A program made the position numbers and the translations under genes. Shown one piece after another: positions 7,760 to 15,100 of a stretch of DNA of 22,749 nt (the first letter of the stretch is position 1; each line of letters opens with the position of its first letter). The notes below the pieces were generated by a model. The model saw nothing but the letters and a program-made list of their open reading frames with translations. It made no database searches and was not told the DNA's origin. Source of the stretch: an uncultured bacterium (GTDB taxonomy: Bacteria > Verrucomicrobiota > Kiritimatiellia > RFP12 > UBA1067); NCBI GenBank assembly GCA_900547945.1, contig URIT01000041.1, positions 1 through 22,749 of the forward strand. Reading direction: 5' to 3'.

Positions 7760-8701
7760 TCAGAACGGCGCGGCCGCCTCGACCGCCGACGCCTGCGGCG
7801 GGGGAGGGGGTGGCGTGTTCATTCGATCCTGATCCGGGTCCGAGAACCGGACGACGTACTTCCTGTACGGATCGTCCTCGTCGTCGCCGGGCTTGATCTC
7901 CCCGCCGAGGACCTTCGCCTGGCACATCTCATCCGTCGCGGAGACGACCTGCAGGCGGGCAACCTCCTTCTCGGATTTCGTGACCCTGCCGGTCCGGCGG
8001 CTCTTCTTGCCCTTCCCCTGCTTCATGACGCGCAGAACCTGGCCAACCTGGACCGTCGGCTTGCCGATGTCCACGTTGACGAGGCCATTCTCAACGTCGG
8101 CGATGTAGAACGGCGTCATCTCGATCAGCGCGGCGACGATGAGGTCGCACGCCTTCTTGTTGGCGTCCTGAAGGACCTGTTCCTTGAGGTTCGCCGCGAC
8201 CGAGGCGTTGCCGTAGCTCTGGGCGCTGATGTTCTTCGACTTCAGCGTCTCGCCCTTCTGGTCGATGACGCGCAGGATCAGTTCGACCTTACCCTGCTCG
8301 TGGCTTGTCACGTTGCCCATGAGCGCGTTCTGGCTTTGCGCGGAGGCGACGCCGTACATCGTAACGGACATCTTAACCATCCAGCCGGGCGTCTCGAAGT
8401 CATCGATCTTTTTGGCGTTCGCCGCCAATGCCAGCTGGTCGTTCTTCTTGATGGCGTCCGCCATGTCCTTCATGTCCATGACGCGCCACAGGCCCGTCTC
8501 GGTCAAGGCGTTGTTCAGCCGGTCGACCAGGCTCTTGAAGTTGGCATTCGGCTGATCCGTCTTGTTCTCGATGTGTTCCGCGTCGATCGACACGAACGGG
8601 CGCGGATCGGGGCCGGCCTTCTCGTCTTCATCGTCATCGTCCGCCCAGGCCGGGGAGACGAACAGCGCAAGCGCGGAAAGGCAGCAGGCTAGCTTCTTCA
8701 T
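7760..8701 (-). CDS. Exported CsgG/LpoB-like protein with a FlgT-like C-terminal part
   Basis: The 313-aa product starts with a signal peptide MKKLACCLSALALFVSPAWA, cleaved after AWA, then an acidic DDDDEDE linker. Residues about 35-205 look like the CsgG/LpoB fold: PFVSIDAEHIENKTDQPN (compare xVxxIxNxT in LpoB), LVDRLNNALTETGLWRVMD, a GWMVKMSVTMYGV strand and a VELILRVIDQKGETLKS strand. Residues about 205-290 read as a small beta-domain with VDIGKPTVQVGQVLRVMKQG and RLQVVSATDEMCQAKVLGG, like the FlgT C-terminal domain. A proline run (PPPPPP) and a hydrophobic AAPF end follow. ATG 8701 is preceded by AAGGAG at good spacing; the longer open frame upstream lies over the previous gene. It is the last gene of a three-gene operon, 20 nt after its neighbour. 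An envelope role, perhaps in secretion or peptidoglycan synthesis, is inferred only. Confidence 0.75.
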   Translation of the reverse strand: MKKLACCLSALALFVSPAWADDDDEDEKAGPDPRPFVSIDAEHIENKTDQPNANFKSLVDRLNNALTETGLWRVMDMKDMADAIKKNDQLALAANAKKIDDFETPGWMVKMSVTMYGVASAQSQNALMGNVTSHEQGKVELILRVIDQKGETLKSKNISAQSYGNASVAANLKEQVLQDANKKACDLIVAALIEMTPFYIADVENGLVNVDIGKPTVQVGQVLRVMKQGKGKKSRRTGRVTKSEKEVARLQVVSATDEMCQAKVLGGEIKPGDDEDDPYRKYVVRFSDPDQDRMNTPPPPPPQASAVEAAAPF

Positions 8702-8721
8702 TGTACATTCTCCTTGTCGTG

Positions 8722-9726
8722 TTACTTCTTGGACGGAATGATCCGCGCCGACGTCCAGCGGAAGACGGAACGGTTCTGCTCGTCGAAATCCTCGACGAGA
8801 ACCCATGCGCCGTCCTCCTCGACGGGCGCGCCCTTCGCGCCGACAATGCCGCTTCCGACGACCTTGCGCGCAACCTCGTCCTCGCCCGACGTGCCCTTGC
8901 GCACCTTGTTGCGGTAGAACTCAACGCGCTGGCTGGCCTGCACGCCGAACTTCGAGCCGATGCTCAGACGGGCAAACTGTCCGCCCTGGCACGTGTCCGT
9001 GACGAAGATCGGCGGCCCGAACTTCTGGACATAGCCGTCCATCGCGTTGTTCGCGGCGATCTTGACCGCCTCCAGGAGGAAGGTCTTGTCCAGCGGCGAA
9101 GCGGCATCGACCATCTTGTTGTAGACCCCCTCGCCGACAAACGAGAAGATGGGCGTCGTGCCATCCGGCTTGAACAGGCGCACCTCGACCTTGGCCACGC
9201 CGTCCCAAAACTTCTGGTTGGCGACCAGATTCCCGGCACCTCCGCCCAACGCCTGGCCGGCCAACCCCGTCGCGAGACTCCCGACGGCGTTCTCCTTCAG
9301 CTCCAGGCTCGTGACGTTGTAGGTAAGGCGGTAGTTCGGCGCCTGCACGGCCGCGTCGCCGACGGCCACCATCGCCTGGGCCTCCTCGACGAGCTTGAAG
9401 TCCTTAATGGTACCGACCTTCTCGCGCAGCTGCCCCTTGAACGCCAGCGCGACTTCCTTCCGGACGGCGGGATCGTTGCAGAGCGGATGTCCGCCAAACG
9501 ACTTGGGGCCGAGGAAGATGCCCATTTCGGGAGCCTCCACGATGACAACGGGGCGCGCCGGCGCCTTCATGCGCGCGGCATACGCCTTCTGCGCCTGGGA
9601 AGCATAGGCCTGGTTGGACTCGTCGACAACCTCGTCGGCGTCGAGCGAGCGCCCGTTGTAGGACACGCATCCCGCCAGCAGAATGCCCGTACAGGCGGCG
9701 GCAAACAGATTTCGATTCATTTTCAT
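8722..9726 (-). CDS. Outer-membrane lipoprotein, CsgG/LpoB-like
   Basis: MKMNRNLFAAACTGILLAGC carries a lipobox (LAGC, Cys20), so this 334-aa protein should be lipidated and sorted to the outer membrane. It continues with an Ala-rich helix and a PARPVVIVEAPEMG strand, then a CsgG-like core with VALAFKGQLREKVGT, FKLVEEAQAMVAVG, YRLTYNVTSLEL, a Gly-rich segment (TGLAGQALGGGAG) and VEVRLFKPDGTTPIFSFVG. The C-terminal 90 residues resemble the FlgT-C beta domain: FARLSIGSKFGVQASQRVEFY and a closing WVLVEDFDEQN. Start choice is between ATG 9726 and ATG 9720; AAAGGGAAAAGG upstream fits either. The gap to the previous gene is 23 nt. Partner proteins and substrate are unknown. Confidence 0.75.
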   Translation of the reverse strand: MKMNRNLFAAACTGILLAGCVSYNGRSLDADEVVDESNQAYASQAQKAYAARMKAPARPVVIVEAPEMGIFLGPKSFGGHPLCNDPAVRKEVALAFKGQLREKVGTIKDFKLVEEAQAMVAVGDAAVQAPNYRLTYNVTSLELKENAVGSLATGLAGQALGGGAGNLVANQKFWDGVAKVEVRLFKPDGTTPIFSFVGEGVYNKMVDAASPLDKTFLLEAVKIAANNAMDGYVQKFGPPIFVTDTCQGGQFARLSIGSKFGVQASQRVEFYRNKVRKGTSGEDEVARKVVGSGIVGAKGAPVEEDGAWVLVEDFDEQNRSVFRWTSARIIPSKK

Positions 9727-9749
9727 TTTCCTTTTCCCTTTCGTTATCC

Positions 9750-10805
9750 TTATTCTTCTTCGGCCGCTTCCTTCTTCTCCGCGACCTTTTTCATCTTGAT
9801 CTTGATCTGACCGGACTTGCGGATGTCGAAGCGGATGGATCCGCTCTGCTTGTAGCCGTCCAGATCGACGGTGATTGTATGCTTGCCCTTCATGATCGAG
9901 ATCTCGTCGCCGATCTCGTGCGAAACGCCGTCAATCTCCAGCGTCGCAGAATCCGCGTCGAATTCCTTGTCCTTCTTCGCGGGGATGACCTTGAACTTCG
10001 CCTTGGCGACGAAATAAGCGTTGATACGCCGAGCCGCTTCCTGCAGGGCCTCGTCGATGGCGTCGATGACGAGCGACTTCTCGTCCACGCCGCCCATGCT
10101 CGTCTCGCGCTCGGACTTCTCCTTCTTGACATTGCCGGACGTGATGATCTTGCCGCTCAGGGCCTGGACTTCAAACGTCAACCCGATCTTGACGGTCGTG
10201 CGCTTCATTTCCGATCCGGCGACCATGCCCTGCATGACCTTGGTCTGCGGGTCGTCGAAGATGAGCTTGATGAAATACGGCGCGACCATCAGGTCGTCGT
10301 CGCCCTTCTTCCCCGAAATGAGCGCCGCTTCGTCCGCCTCGCCGCTCGCGTCCATGTTGTGGAAGAACTCGATGCAGTCGGGGTCGAAGCATTCGCCGGC
10401 CGCGCCCGCGAACTTGTCCACCGCCATCAGGATCTGGCGACCGAACGCCGTGCCTTCGAGCTTCGCCTTCATCCCCTTGAAGTGCGCCATCGCGTCCTGG
10501 TACTGTTTCAGGGCGATCGCCGCCTGAAGACGGTTGTTCTCGTAGCGCGTCCGCCGGTTCGCGCGATCCATCTTCAACGCCTCTTCCGGCGACGCGCTCT
10601 GGATGTCCGACTCGCTGAACGGCATGGCCTTCGCCGAGACCGGGATCTGCGGCGGATTCCACTTCTGGACGCGCGTGCTCGGCGTTTCGACCGAGGAAAT
10701 CTTCAACACGACCTTCTGCACGCCTTCGGGGGCCGTTTCATCCTCCGCACAGGCGCCACAGACCACACAGGCGGCGACAAGTGCCGCAACCGTCAACTTC
10801 TTCAT
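9750..10805 (-). CDS. Exported protein with CsgG/LpoB-like core and PEGA-like C-terminus
   Basis: The ATG at 10805 has GGAG about 8 nt upstream and starts a signal peptide ending CGACA; the frame is open to 10991, but that extension has no coding features. The 351-aa product has a helical stretch (about 70-130, NRRTRYENNRLQAAIALKQY), then LMVAPYFIKLIFDD, a KIGLTFEVQALSGKIITSG strand and IDEALQEAARRINAYF, which resemble the C-terminal half of CsgG/LpoB proteins. Residues about 285-340 look like a PEGA domain: ATLEIDGVSHEIGD, a GKHTITVDLDGYK core and a Lys-rich end. PEGA domains are usually extracytoplasmic and found on envelope or surface proteins. It is the first gene of the operon, behind the strong promoter at 11187-11215 and a leader with terminator-like hairpins. 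Confidence 0.7.
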   Translation of the reverse strand: MKKLTVAALVAACVVCGACAEDETAPEGVQKVVLKISSVETPSTRVQKWNPPQIPVSAKAMPFSESDIQSASPEEALKMDRANRRTRYENNRLQAAIALKQYQDAMAHFKGMKAKLEGTAFGRQILMAVDKFAGAAGECFDPDCIEFFHNMDASGEADEAALISGKKGDDDLMVAPYFIKLIFDDPQTKVMQGMVAGSEMKRTTVKIGLTFEVQALSGKIITSGNVKKEKSERETSMGGVDEKSLVIDAIDEALQEAARRINAYFVAKAKFKVIPAKKDKEFDADSATLEIDGVSHEIGDEISIMKGKHTITVDLDGYKQSGSIRFDIRKSGQIKIKMKKVAEKKEAAEEE

Positions 10806-10895
10806 CTGGCTTCTCCATGCCCTTGGTTGTCGTTGCACGGTCTGTCGAACGGGCCATTCTCCTTTCCGTGTCGCACCCACTCGGCAATCCAACAC

Positions 10896-10934
10896 AAAAA
10901 AGGAAGCCCCCTTTTCATGTTTCGAAGGAGGCCC
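10896..10934 (-). terminator. Terminator-like hairpin 2 in the operon leader
   Basis: On the minus strand GGGCCTCCTT (from 10934-10925) pairs with AAGGGGGCTT (10913-10904), with G-U pairs, around an 11-nt loop. It is followed by CC and six T's (10896-10901), a good intrinsic terminator form. It sits about 90 nt before the first start codon, so it could act as an attenuator. Confidence 0.5.
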
Positions 10935-10949
10935 TGAGATTGCCTTGAT

Positions 10950-10986
10950 AGAAACACGAAAAGAGGGGAAACGCCTTGCGTTCCCC
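10950..10986 (-). terminator. Terminator-like hairpin 1 in the operon leader
   Basis: On the minus strand GGGGAACGC (10986-10978) pairs with GCGTTTCCCC (10974-10965) with one bulged base around a 3-nt loop, followed by TCTTTTCGTGTTTC. The stem competes with long-range pairing to the 5' end of the leader. Confidence 0.5.
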
Positions 10987-11186
10987 TGCATCGCGTCGTC
11001 TATCAGTGAAATTTCTCAGGTTTCCTTCGACGATCACTTTGCAGTTGCAAATTGATTAAGGCATTCGGACGTTGGAAAAGCGCGTCGGCTCACATACGTC
11101 GCTTGACGCGCAAGACGCTTCCCGAACTATGTCCGTTCCAAGACGGCCGCATGGTGGACACCACGCAATTCGCCGGAAACGCATGA

Positions 11187-11215
11187 ATTATACAACAAAC
11201 GGGCGGTCGTATCAA
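11187..11215 (-). promoter_or_regulatory. Strong sigma70 promoter for the leader and CsgG/LpoB-like operon
   Basis: On the minus strand TTGATA (11210-11215) and TATAAT (11187-11192) are separated by 17 nt, close to consensus. The start is expected near 11180. The -35 box lies in the loop of an inverted repeat (11197-11227), which may be an operator or the terminator of the upstream hemL transcript. Confidence 0.75.
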
Positions 11216-11227
11216 GACCACCCGCTT
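11197..11227 (-). terminator. Inverted repeat over the -35 box; probable hemL-operon terminator
   Basis: On the minus strand AAGCGGGTGGTC (11227-11216) pairs along 12 positions, two of them G-U, with GACCGCCCGTTT (11208-11197) around a 7-nt loop. The following TGTTGTATAATTC is T-rich. The stem sits about 210 nt after the hemL stop and overlaps the promoter at 11187-11215. Confidence 0.5.
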
Positions 11228-11247
11228 GCTTTTCAAACATTTCGGGT

Positions 11248-11437
11248 GGGAGGGACGCAACGGAGCGCGTCCATCCCTTTATTTCGGCCGCGACAAGCGC
11301 GGCCCTCCCGTATGGGATAACCGGGACCCGGACGCGACAAGCGCGTCCCTCCCGGAGGTGAACGGAACCCAGACGCGACGGAACGCGTCCCTCCCGGAGG
11401 CGAACGGAGCCAGGACGCGACAAGCGCGTCCCTCCCG
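11248..11437. repeat. Array of five hairpin repeats after hemL
   Basis: Five copies of a short inverted repeat occupy this non-coding stretch. Core units are GGCCGCG-ACAAG-CGCGGCC (11286-11304) and GGACGCG-ACAAG-CGCGTCC (from 11330 and 11413), a variant GACGCG-ACGGAA-CGCGTC (from 11372), each followed by CTCCC, and a fuller palindrome at 11248-11277. The last three are spaced 41-42 bp, with related spacers (GGAGGTGAACGGAACC and GGAGGCGAACGGAGCC). The array begins 3 nt after the hemL stop. Short length, imperfect copies and palindromic units make REP-type or extragenic palindromes the best description, not CRISPR. Confidence 0.75.
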
Positions 11438-11439
11438 TT

Positions 11440-12726
11440 TCAGCGGCTTTCCATCTCCCCGCAGACGTCCTCGAAGGCGTCGAGGAAGGCGTCCACGTCC
11501 TTCTCCGTGTGGGCGGCGGAGATGAAGTTGCACTCGAACTGCGAGGGGGCGATGTAGATGCCCCGCTTGAGGAGGCCGTGGAAGATCTGCGCGTAGAGCG
11601 CCGTCGAGCAGGCCTTCGCGTCCGCCAGGTCCTGCACGGGCGTGTCGGTGCAGAACGGCGTGAAGACGCCGTTGAAGCTCTGGCACGTGACGGCGAGGCC
11701 GTGTTCGGCGGCAAGCGTCGAGACGCCCACCGCGAGCGCGCTGCCCAGTTCGGCCATGCGGGCGTAGGGCGCGTCGCGTTCGAGGACGTCGAGGGTCTTC
11801 AACCCGGCGGCGACGGCGACGGGATTGCCGCTCAGCGTTCCCGCCTGGTAGACGGGCCCCGTCGGCGCGAGCTGCCGCATCCACTTCGCCTTCCCGCCCA
11901 CCGCCGCGAGCGGGAATCCGCCGCCGATCACCTTGCCGAGCGTGATGAGGTCGGGCGTGACGCCGCCGTAGAGGGCCGAGTAGGAAGAAAACCCGAAGCG
12001 GAAGCCGTTGATGACCTCGTCGCAGATAAGAAGCGCCCCGTGCTTCTTCGTGACCGCGCGCAGGCCTTTCAGGAAGCCGTCCGCCGGCGGCACGAGGCCC
12101 ATGTTGCCCGCAACGGGCTCCACGATCACGGCGGCGATCTCGTCGCCCCGTTCCGCGAAGGCGGCCTCGACGGCCCCGAGGTCGTTGTAGGGGACGACGA
12201 GCGTATCGGCGACCGCGCCCGCCGTCACGCCGGCGGAGGACGACGCCCCCATCGTGAGGACGCCCGAGCCGCTCTTCACGAGCACCGTGTCGCTGTGGCC
12301 GTGATAGCAGCCGTCGAACTTCAGGACGACGCTCCGGCCCGTCGCGCCGCGCGCGAGGCGGAGGGCCGTCATCACGGCCTCGGTGCCCGAGTTGACGGCC
12401 CGCACCATCTCCAGCCCCGGCACGAGCGACACGAGCCGTTCGGCGAATTCGACCTCCTGCGGCGTCGCGATGCCGAAGGTGCTGCCGCGCGCGACGGCGG
12501 CCTTCGCGGCGGCCACGACCTCGCGGTGGGCGTGGCCGAGGATCATCGCGCCCCAGCTGCAGCAGTAGTCCGTGAGCGTGCGCCCATCGGCGGTGCGGAT
12601 CTTCTGGCGACGTCCGCTCTCCACGAAGACGGGCGTGCCGCCCACGCCGTTGAACGCCCGCACGGGCGAATTCACCCCGCCCGGGATGACCGTGCAGGCC
12701 CGCTTGAACAGAAGCGCGTGATCCAT
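11440..12726 (-). CDS. hemL: Glutamate-1-semialdehyde 2,1-aminomutase
   Basis: HemL converts glutamate-1-semialdehyde to 5-aminolevulinate by PLP chemistry, the last step of the C5 route to tetrapyrroles in the cytoplasm. The 428-aa product has the full family length with IPGGVNSPVRAF near the N-terminus, SGTEAVMTALRLAR, GCYHGHSDTVLVKSGSG, the PLP-contacting VEPVAGNMG and CDEVINGFR, and the Schiff-base Lys at K265 in LGKVIGGGFP, followed by YQAGTLSGNPVAVAAG. ATG 12726 starts MDHALLFKRACTVIPGG, a normal N-terminus, 15 nt after the parvulin stop, so it is the last gene of the housekeeping run. A HemC-CobA-HemD fusion lies 7 kb away in a different operon. Hairpin repeats follow directly after the stop. 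Confidence 0.97.
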   Translation of the reverse strand: MDHALLFKRACTVIPGGVNSPVRAFNGVGGTPVFVESGRRQKIRTADGRTLTDYCCSWGAMILGHAHREVVAAAKAAVARGSTFGIATPQEVEFAERLVSLVPGLEMVRAVNSGTEAVMTALRLARGATGRSVVLKFDGCYHGHSDTVLVKSGSGVLTMGASSSAGVTAGAVADTLVVPYNDLGAVEAAFAERGDEIAAVIVEPVAGNMGLVPPADGFLKGLRAVTKKHGALLICDEVINGFRFGFSSYSALYGGVTPDLITLGKVIGGGFPLAAVGGKAKWMRQLAPTGPVYQAGTLSGNPVAVAAGLKTLDVLERDAPYARMAELGSALAVGVSTLAAEHGLAVTCQSFNGVFTPFCTDTPVQDLADAKACSTALYAQIFHGLLKRGIYIAPSQFECNFISAAHTEKDVDAFLDAFEDVCGEMESR

Positions 12727-12741
12727 GACGACCGTCCTTCC

Positions 12742-13644
12742 CTACTTGTATTCGATCTTGACCTTCTCGCGGAGCTCGGCGACGAAGGCGTCCATCGCGC
12801 GGCCGCGCGCCTCGTGGCGGAGGAGGTCGCGGATCTGGTCGGCGACGTCGACGAGCGTCTGCGGCCCGCCCGCGCGTTCGTCCGTCTTGAGGATGATGTG
12901 GTAGCCGAACGGGGTCTCGATGACGTCCGACACCTCGCCGCACTTCATCGCGAAGGCGGCCTTGTCGAAGGCGGGCACCATCATGCCGGGGCCGAACCAG
13001 CCGAGGGAACCGCCCTGCGCGCCGCTCGGGCAGTCGGAGTTCTCCTTCGCCTCCCGGCAGAACGCCTGGCCGACCTCGCCGGGCTCGCCGGCGGCGACGA
13101 TGCGCGCGCGGATCGCCTTGATCTTGTCGAGCGCCTCCACCTTGTCCGCCTCGTCAAGGCCCTCGGTCTTCACGAGGATGTGCTGGGCGAGCACCTGCGG
13201 CTGCGAGACGAAGTCGTCCTTGTGGGCGGCGTAGTAGTCGGCGATCTCCTGCTCGGTCGGCTCGGCGACGCCACTGCAGGCCTGCTGCACGAGCGCGTCC
13301 ACGCGGCAGCCCTTCACGATCTCGCGGCGGAGGTCGTCCTCGGACATCTTCTGCTGGGCGAGGACGCGCACGAAATTGTCGCGCCCGCCCACCTGGGCGA
13401 CGATCTCGGCGATCTTCGCGTCGACGGCCTTCTCGTCCACCGGCTTGTCCAGCTGCAGCGCGCGCGCGAGGAGCAGCTTCGCGCCGATCGCCTGCTCCTG
13501 GGCCTTCTCGACGAGCTTCGGGAGGTTCGCCTTGATTTCGTCGGGACGCATCCCGTGTTCGGAATAGAACTTCACGAGACGGTCCAGCTCGAACTGCACC
13601 GCCTCCTTGGAAATGGGTTCGCCGTTGACGTAGGCCTGCTTCAT
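12742..13644 (-). CDS. Parvulin-type peptidyl-prolyl cis-trans isomerase without a signal peptide
   Basis: A 300-aa PpiC/SurA-type protein. Residues 1-145 form a helical chaperone-like N-domain (VQFELDRLVKFYSEHG, EQEIADYYAAHKDDF). Residues about 150-258 are the rotamase domain: QPQVLAQHILVKTEG, a GGSLGWFGPGMMVPAFDKA stretch and VIETPFGYHIILKTDER, the usual parvulin signature. A basic C-tail ends REKVKIEYK. The N-terminus MKQAYVNGEPISKEAV lacks a signal or membrane segment, so a cytoplasmic site is likely, unlike SurA or PrsA. AAAGGAG lies about 11 nt before ATG 13644. The frame is open upstream to 14235, but that part overlies ruvA and is a shadow. The stop is 15 nt from hemL. Confidence 0.88.
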   Translation of the reverse strand: MKQAYVNGEPISKEAVQFELDRLVKFYSEHGMRPDEIKANLPKLVEKAQEQAIGAKLLLARALQLDKPVDEKAVDAKIAEIVAQVGGRDNFVRVLAQQKMSEDDLRREIVKGCRVDALVQQACSGVAEPTEQEIADYYAAHKDDFVSQPQVLAQHILVKTEGLDEADKVEALDKIKAIRARIVAAGEPGEVGQAFCREAKENSDCPSGAQGGSLGWFGPGMMVPAFDKAAFAMKCGEVSDVIETPFGYHIILKTDERAGGPQTLVDVADQIRDLLRHEARGRAMDAFVAELREKVKIEYK

Positions 13645-13697
13645 CTCGATTTCTTCTCCTTTGTTTTCAAAATGTCCTGTCCGCCGTTTCCGCCGCC

Positions 13698-14294
13698 TCA
13701 GCCCGGGGCGAGCGCCCTCTTGAGGATCGTCTCGACGTCGGCGAGTCCGGGTTCCCCGTCGAGGACCTGCTGGACCTTCGCGCGGGCGATGTCCTCGCTG
13801 AAGCCGAGCGCGGCGAGCGCGAGCATCGCGTCGCGCAGCACGGCGCCCTGTTCCCGCGAGGTCTCGGCCGTCGCGTTCGCAAGCGCCTCGATGGGGTTGA
13901 TCTTGTCCTTCAGCTCCACGACGATGCGGGCGGCCGTCTTCTTGCCGATGCCCTTCACGGCGGCGAGGCGCTTTGCGTCGCCCTGCGAGACGGCGAGCTG
14001 GAGGTCGCCGACGGTGAGGCCGGAGAGGACCGCGAGCGCGAGCTTGGGACCGACGCCGGAGACGGTCGTCACGAGCCGGAACATGTCCCGCTCCGGCTTC
14101 GTCGCGAAGCCGAAGAGCAGCTGCGCGTCCTCGCGCACCTCGTGGTGCGTGTAGAGCTTCACCTCGGCGCCCTCGGCGGGAAGCCGGTCGAAGGTGGACA
14201 GCGGGATCGCCGCCTCGTAGCCGACGCCGTGACATTCCACGACGACCCGCGTGATCTCCTTCTCGGCGAGGACGCCCCTCAGGTACGCGATCAT
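13698..14294 (-). CDS. ruvA: Holliday junction branch migration subunit RuvA
   Basis: RuvA binds Holliday junctions as a tetramer and loads the RuvB motor. The 198-aa product has the complete three-part fold: an N-terminal OB domain (MIAYLRGVLAEKEITRVVVE, then VKLYTHHEVREDAQLLFGF), two helix-hairpin-helix motifs (TVSGVGPKLALAVL at 77-90 and VKGIGKKTAARIVVELKDKI at 113-132), an acidic flexible linker and domain III (DAMLALAALGFSEDIARAKV) that contacts RuvB. ATG 14294 overlaps the stop of the ymdB-type gene by 4 nt (ATGA), so translation is coupled. ruvB and ruvC are not adjacent here. Confidence 0.97.
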   Translation of the reverse strand: MIAYLRGVLAEKEITRVVVECHGVGYEAAIPLSTFDRLPAEGAEVKLYTHHEVREDAQLLFGFATKPERDMFRLVTTVSGVGPKLALAVLSGLTVGDLQLAVSQGDAKRLAAVKGIGKKTAARIVVELKDKINPIEALANATAETSREQGAVLRDAMLALAALGFSEDIARAKVQQVLDGEPGLADVETILKRALAPG

Positions 14295-15073
14295 GCCAGC
14301 GGCTCCCGGTAGCGGAACGGGGCGATGGCCGACGCCCTCTTCGTGGCGGGGTCGAAGGTGATGACGGCGCCTTCGAGCGTGGCGGGGCCCTCCGCGACGT
14401 CGAAGCGCGCGGGGATGCCGGAAAGGAATTTCTGGAGGACGGGGCGGAAGTCGCGCCCGATGGAGGAGTACCAGGGGCCCGTCATGCCGAGGTCGGTCTG
14501 GAAGGCGGTACCGCCCGGCAGCACGACCGCGTCGGAGGTCTGCACGTGCGTGTGCGTGCCGACGACGGCCGTCACGCGCCCGTCGAGGTAATGCGCGAAC
14601 GTGATCTTCTCGCTCGTCGCCTCGGCGTGGAAGTCGACGAAGACGGGGACGTCCTTCGGCATCTGCCGCAGCGCGGCGTCCGCCGCGTGGAACGGACAGT
14701 CCACCGGACCCATGAACACGCGCCCCAGCACGTTCAGCACGATGAACCGGCAGATGGGCGTCGTCACGAGCGTCCACCCCTTCCCCGGCGCCTCCGGCGG
14801 CAGGTTCGCGGGGCGCACGACGTTCGCGAGGCGCCCGATCGAGCCGGGGAACTCCTTCTGCCCCCACGTGTGGTCGCCGAGCGAAATCGCGTCCACCCCC
14901 GCCTTGAAGATCTCCTCCGCGAGCGGCACGGTGAGCCCGGACCCCGCCGCCGCGTTCTCGGCGTTCACCACGACGGCCTCCACGCCCAGCTCGCGCCGGA
15001 TGCGCGGCAGATTCTCGCGCAGAATCCGCCGACCCGGAGAGCCCACCACATCGCCTAGCATCAAAAGCTTCAT
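14291..15073 (-). CDS. YmdB-type metallophosphoesterase (TIGR00282 family)
   Basis: This matches the YmdB/DR1281 group, which in Bacillus hydrolyses 2',3'-cyclic nucleotides and affects biofilm and nanotube behaviour. Visible metal sites are D8 in MLGDVVGSPG, E39 and N40 in VNAENAAAGSG, D67-H68 in SLGDHTWGQKE, the His in VFVDFHAEATSEK and both His in VGTHTHVQTSD. Position 67 is Asp where Bacillus YmdB has Asn. The 260-aa length is standard. ATG 15073 is preferred; an in-frame TTG two codons earlier is possible and no clear Shine-Dalgarno is seen. It follows the pseudouridine synthase by 27 nt and is coupled to ruvA. The enzyme's local role is unknown. Confidence 0.92.
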   Translation of the reverse strand: MKLLMLGDVVGSPGRRILRENLPRIRRELGVEAVVVNAENAAAGSGLTVPLAEEIFKAGVDAISLGDHTWGQKEFPGSIGRLANVVRPANLPPEAPGKGWTLVTTPICRFIVLNVLGRVFMGPVDCPFHAADAALRQMPKDVPVFVDFHAEATSEKITFAHYLDGRVTAVVGTHTHVQTSDAVVLPGGTAFQTDLGMTGPWYSSIGRDFRPVLQKFLSGIPARFDVAEGPATLEGAVITFDPATKRASAIAPFRYREPLA

Positions 15074-15100
15074 AGTCAAAAGGGGAAAACGGTTGAACGG

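Larger units (their letters stand above)
10806..11181 (-). other. Long structured leader, or a separate small RNA, ahead of the CsgG/LpoB-like operon
   Basis: From a predicted start near 11180 to the ATG at 10805 is about 375 nt with no credible gene on either strand. A hairpin (10965-10986) with a T-rich tail and another (10904-10934) with six T's after it divide it, so the RNA could end after about 220-285 nt or read through. The 5' segments 11175-11182, 11163-11168 and 11142-11145 can pair in order with 10978-10985, 10991-10996 and 10997-11000, closing the whole RNA; this pairing would exclude the first terminator hairpin. The 5' segment GCGTTTCC also repeats the terminator's 3' arm. No known riboswitch motif was recognised. 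AT content is higher than in neighbouring genes. Confidence 0.45.

Noticed and set aside
10806..11181. 6S RNA, SRP RNA, TPP or cobalamin riboswitch
   Set aside because: No matching conserved motif could be found by eye, so only a generic structured leader or RNA is claimed.
11248..11437. Possible CRISPR array
   Set aside because: Repeats are short, imperfect palindromes, spacers resemble one another, and no cas gene is near.
11509..14154. An 881-aa plus-strand open frame
   Set aside because: It lies antisense to hemL, the parvulin gene and ruvA, and reads as Arg/Ala/His-rich low-complexity sequence, typical of a GC-rich shadow frame.
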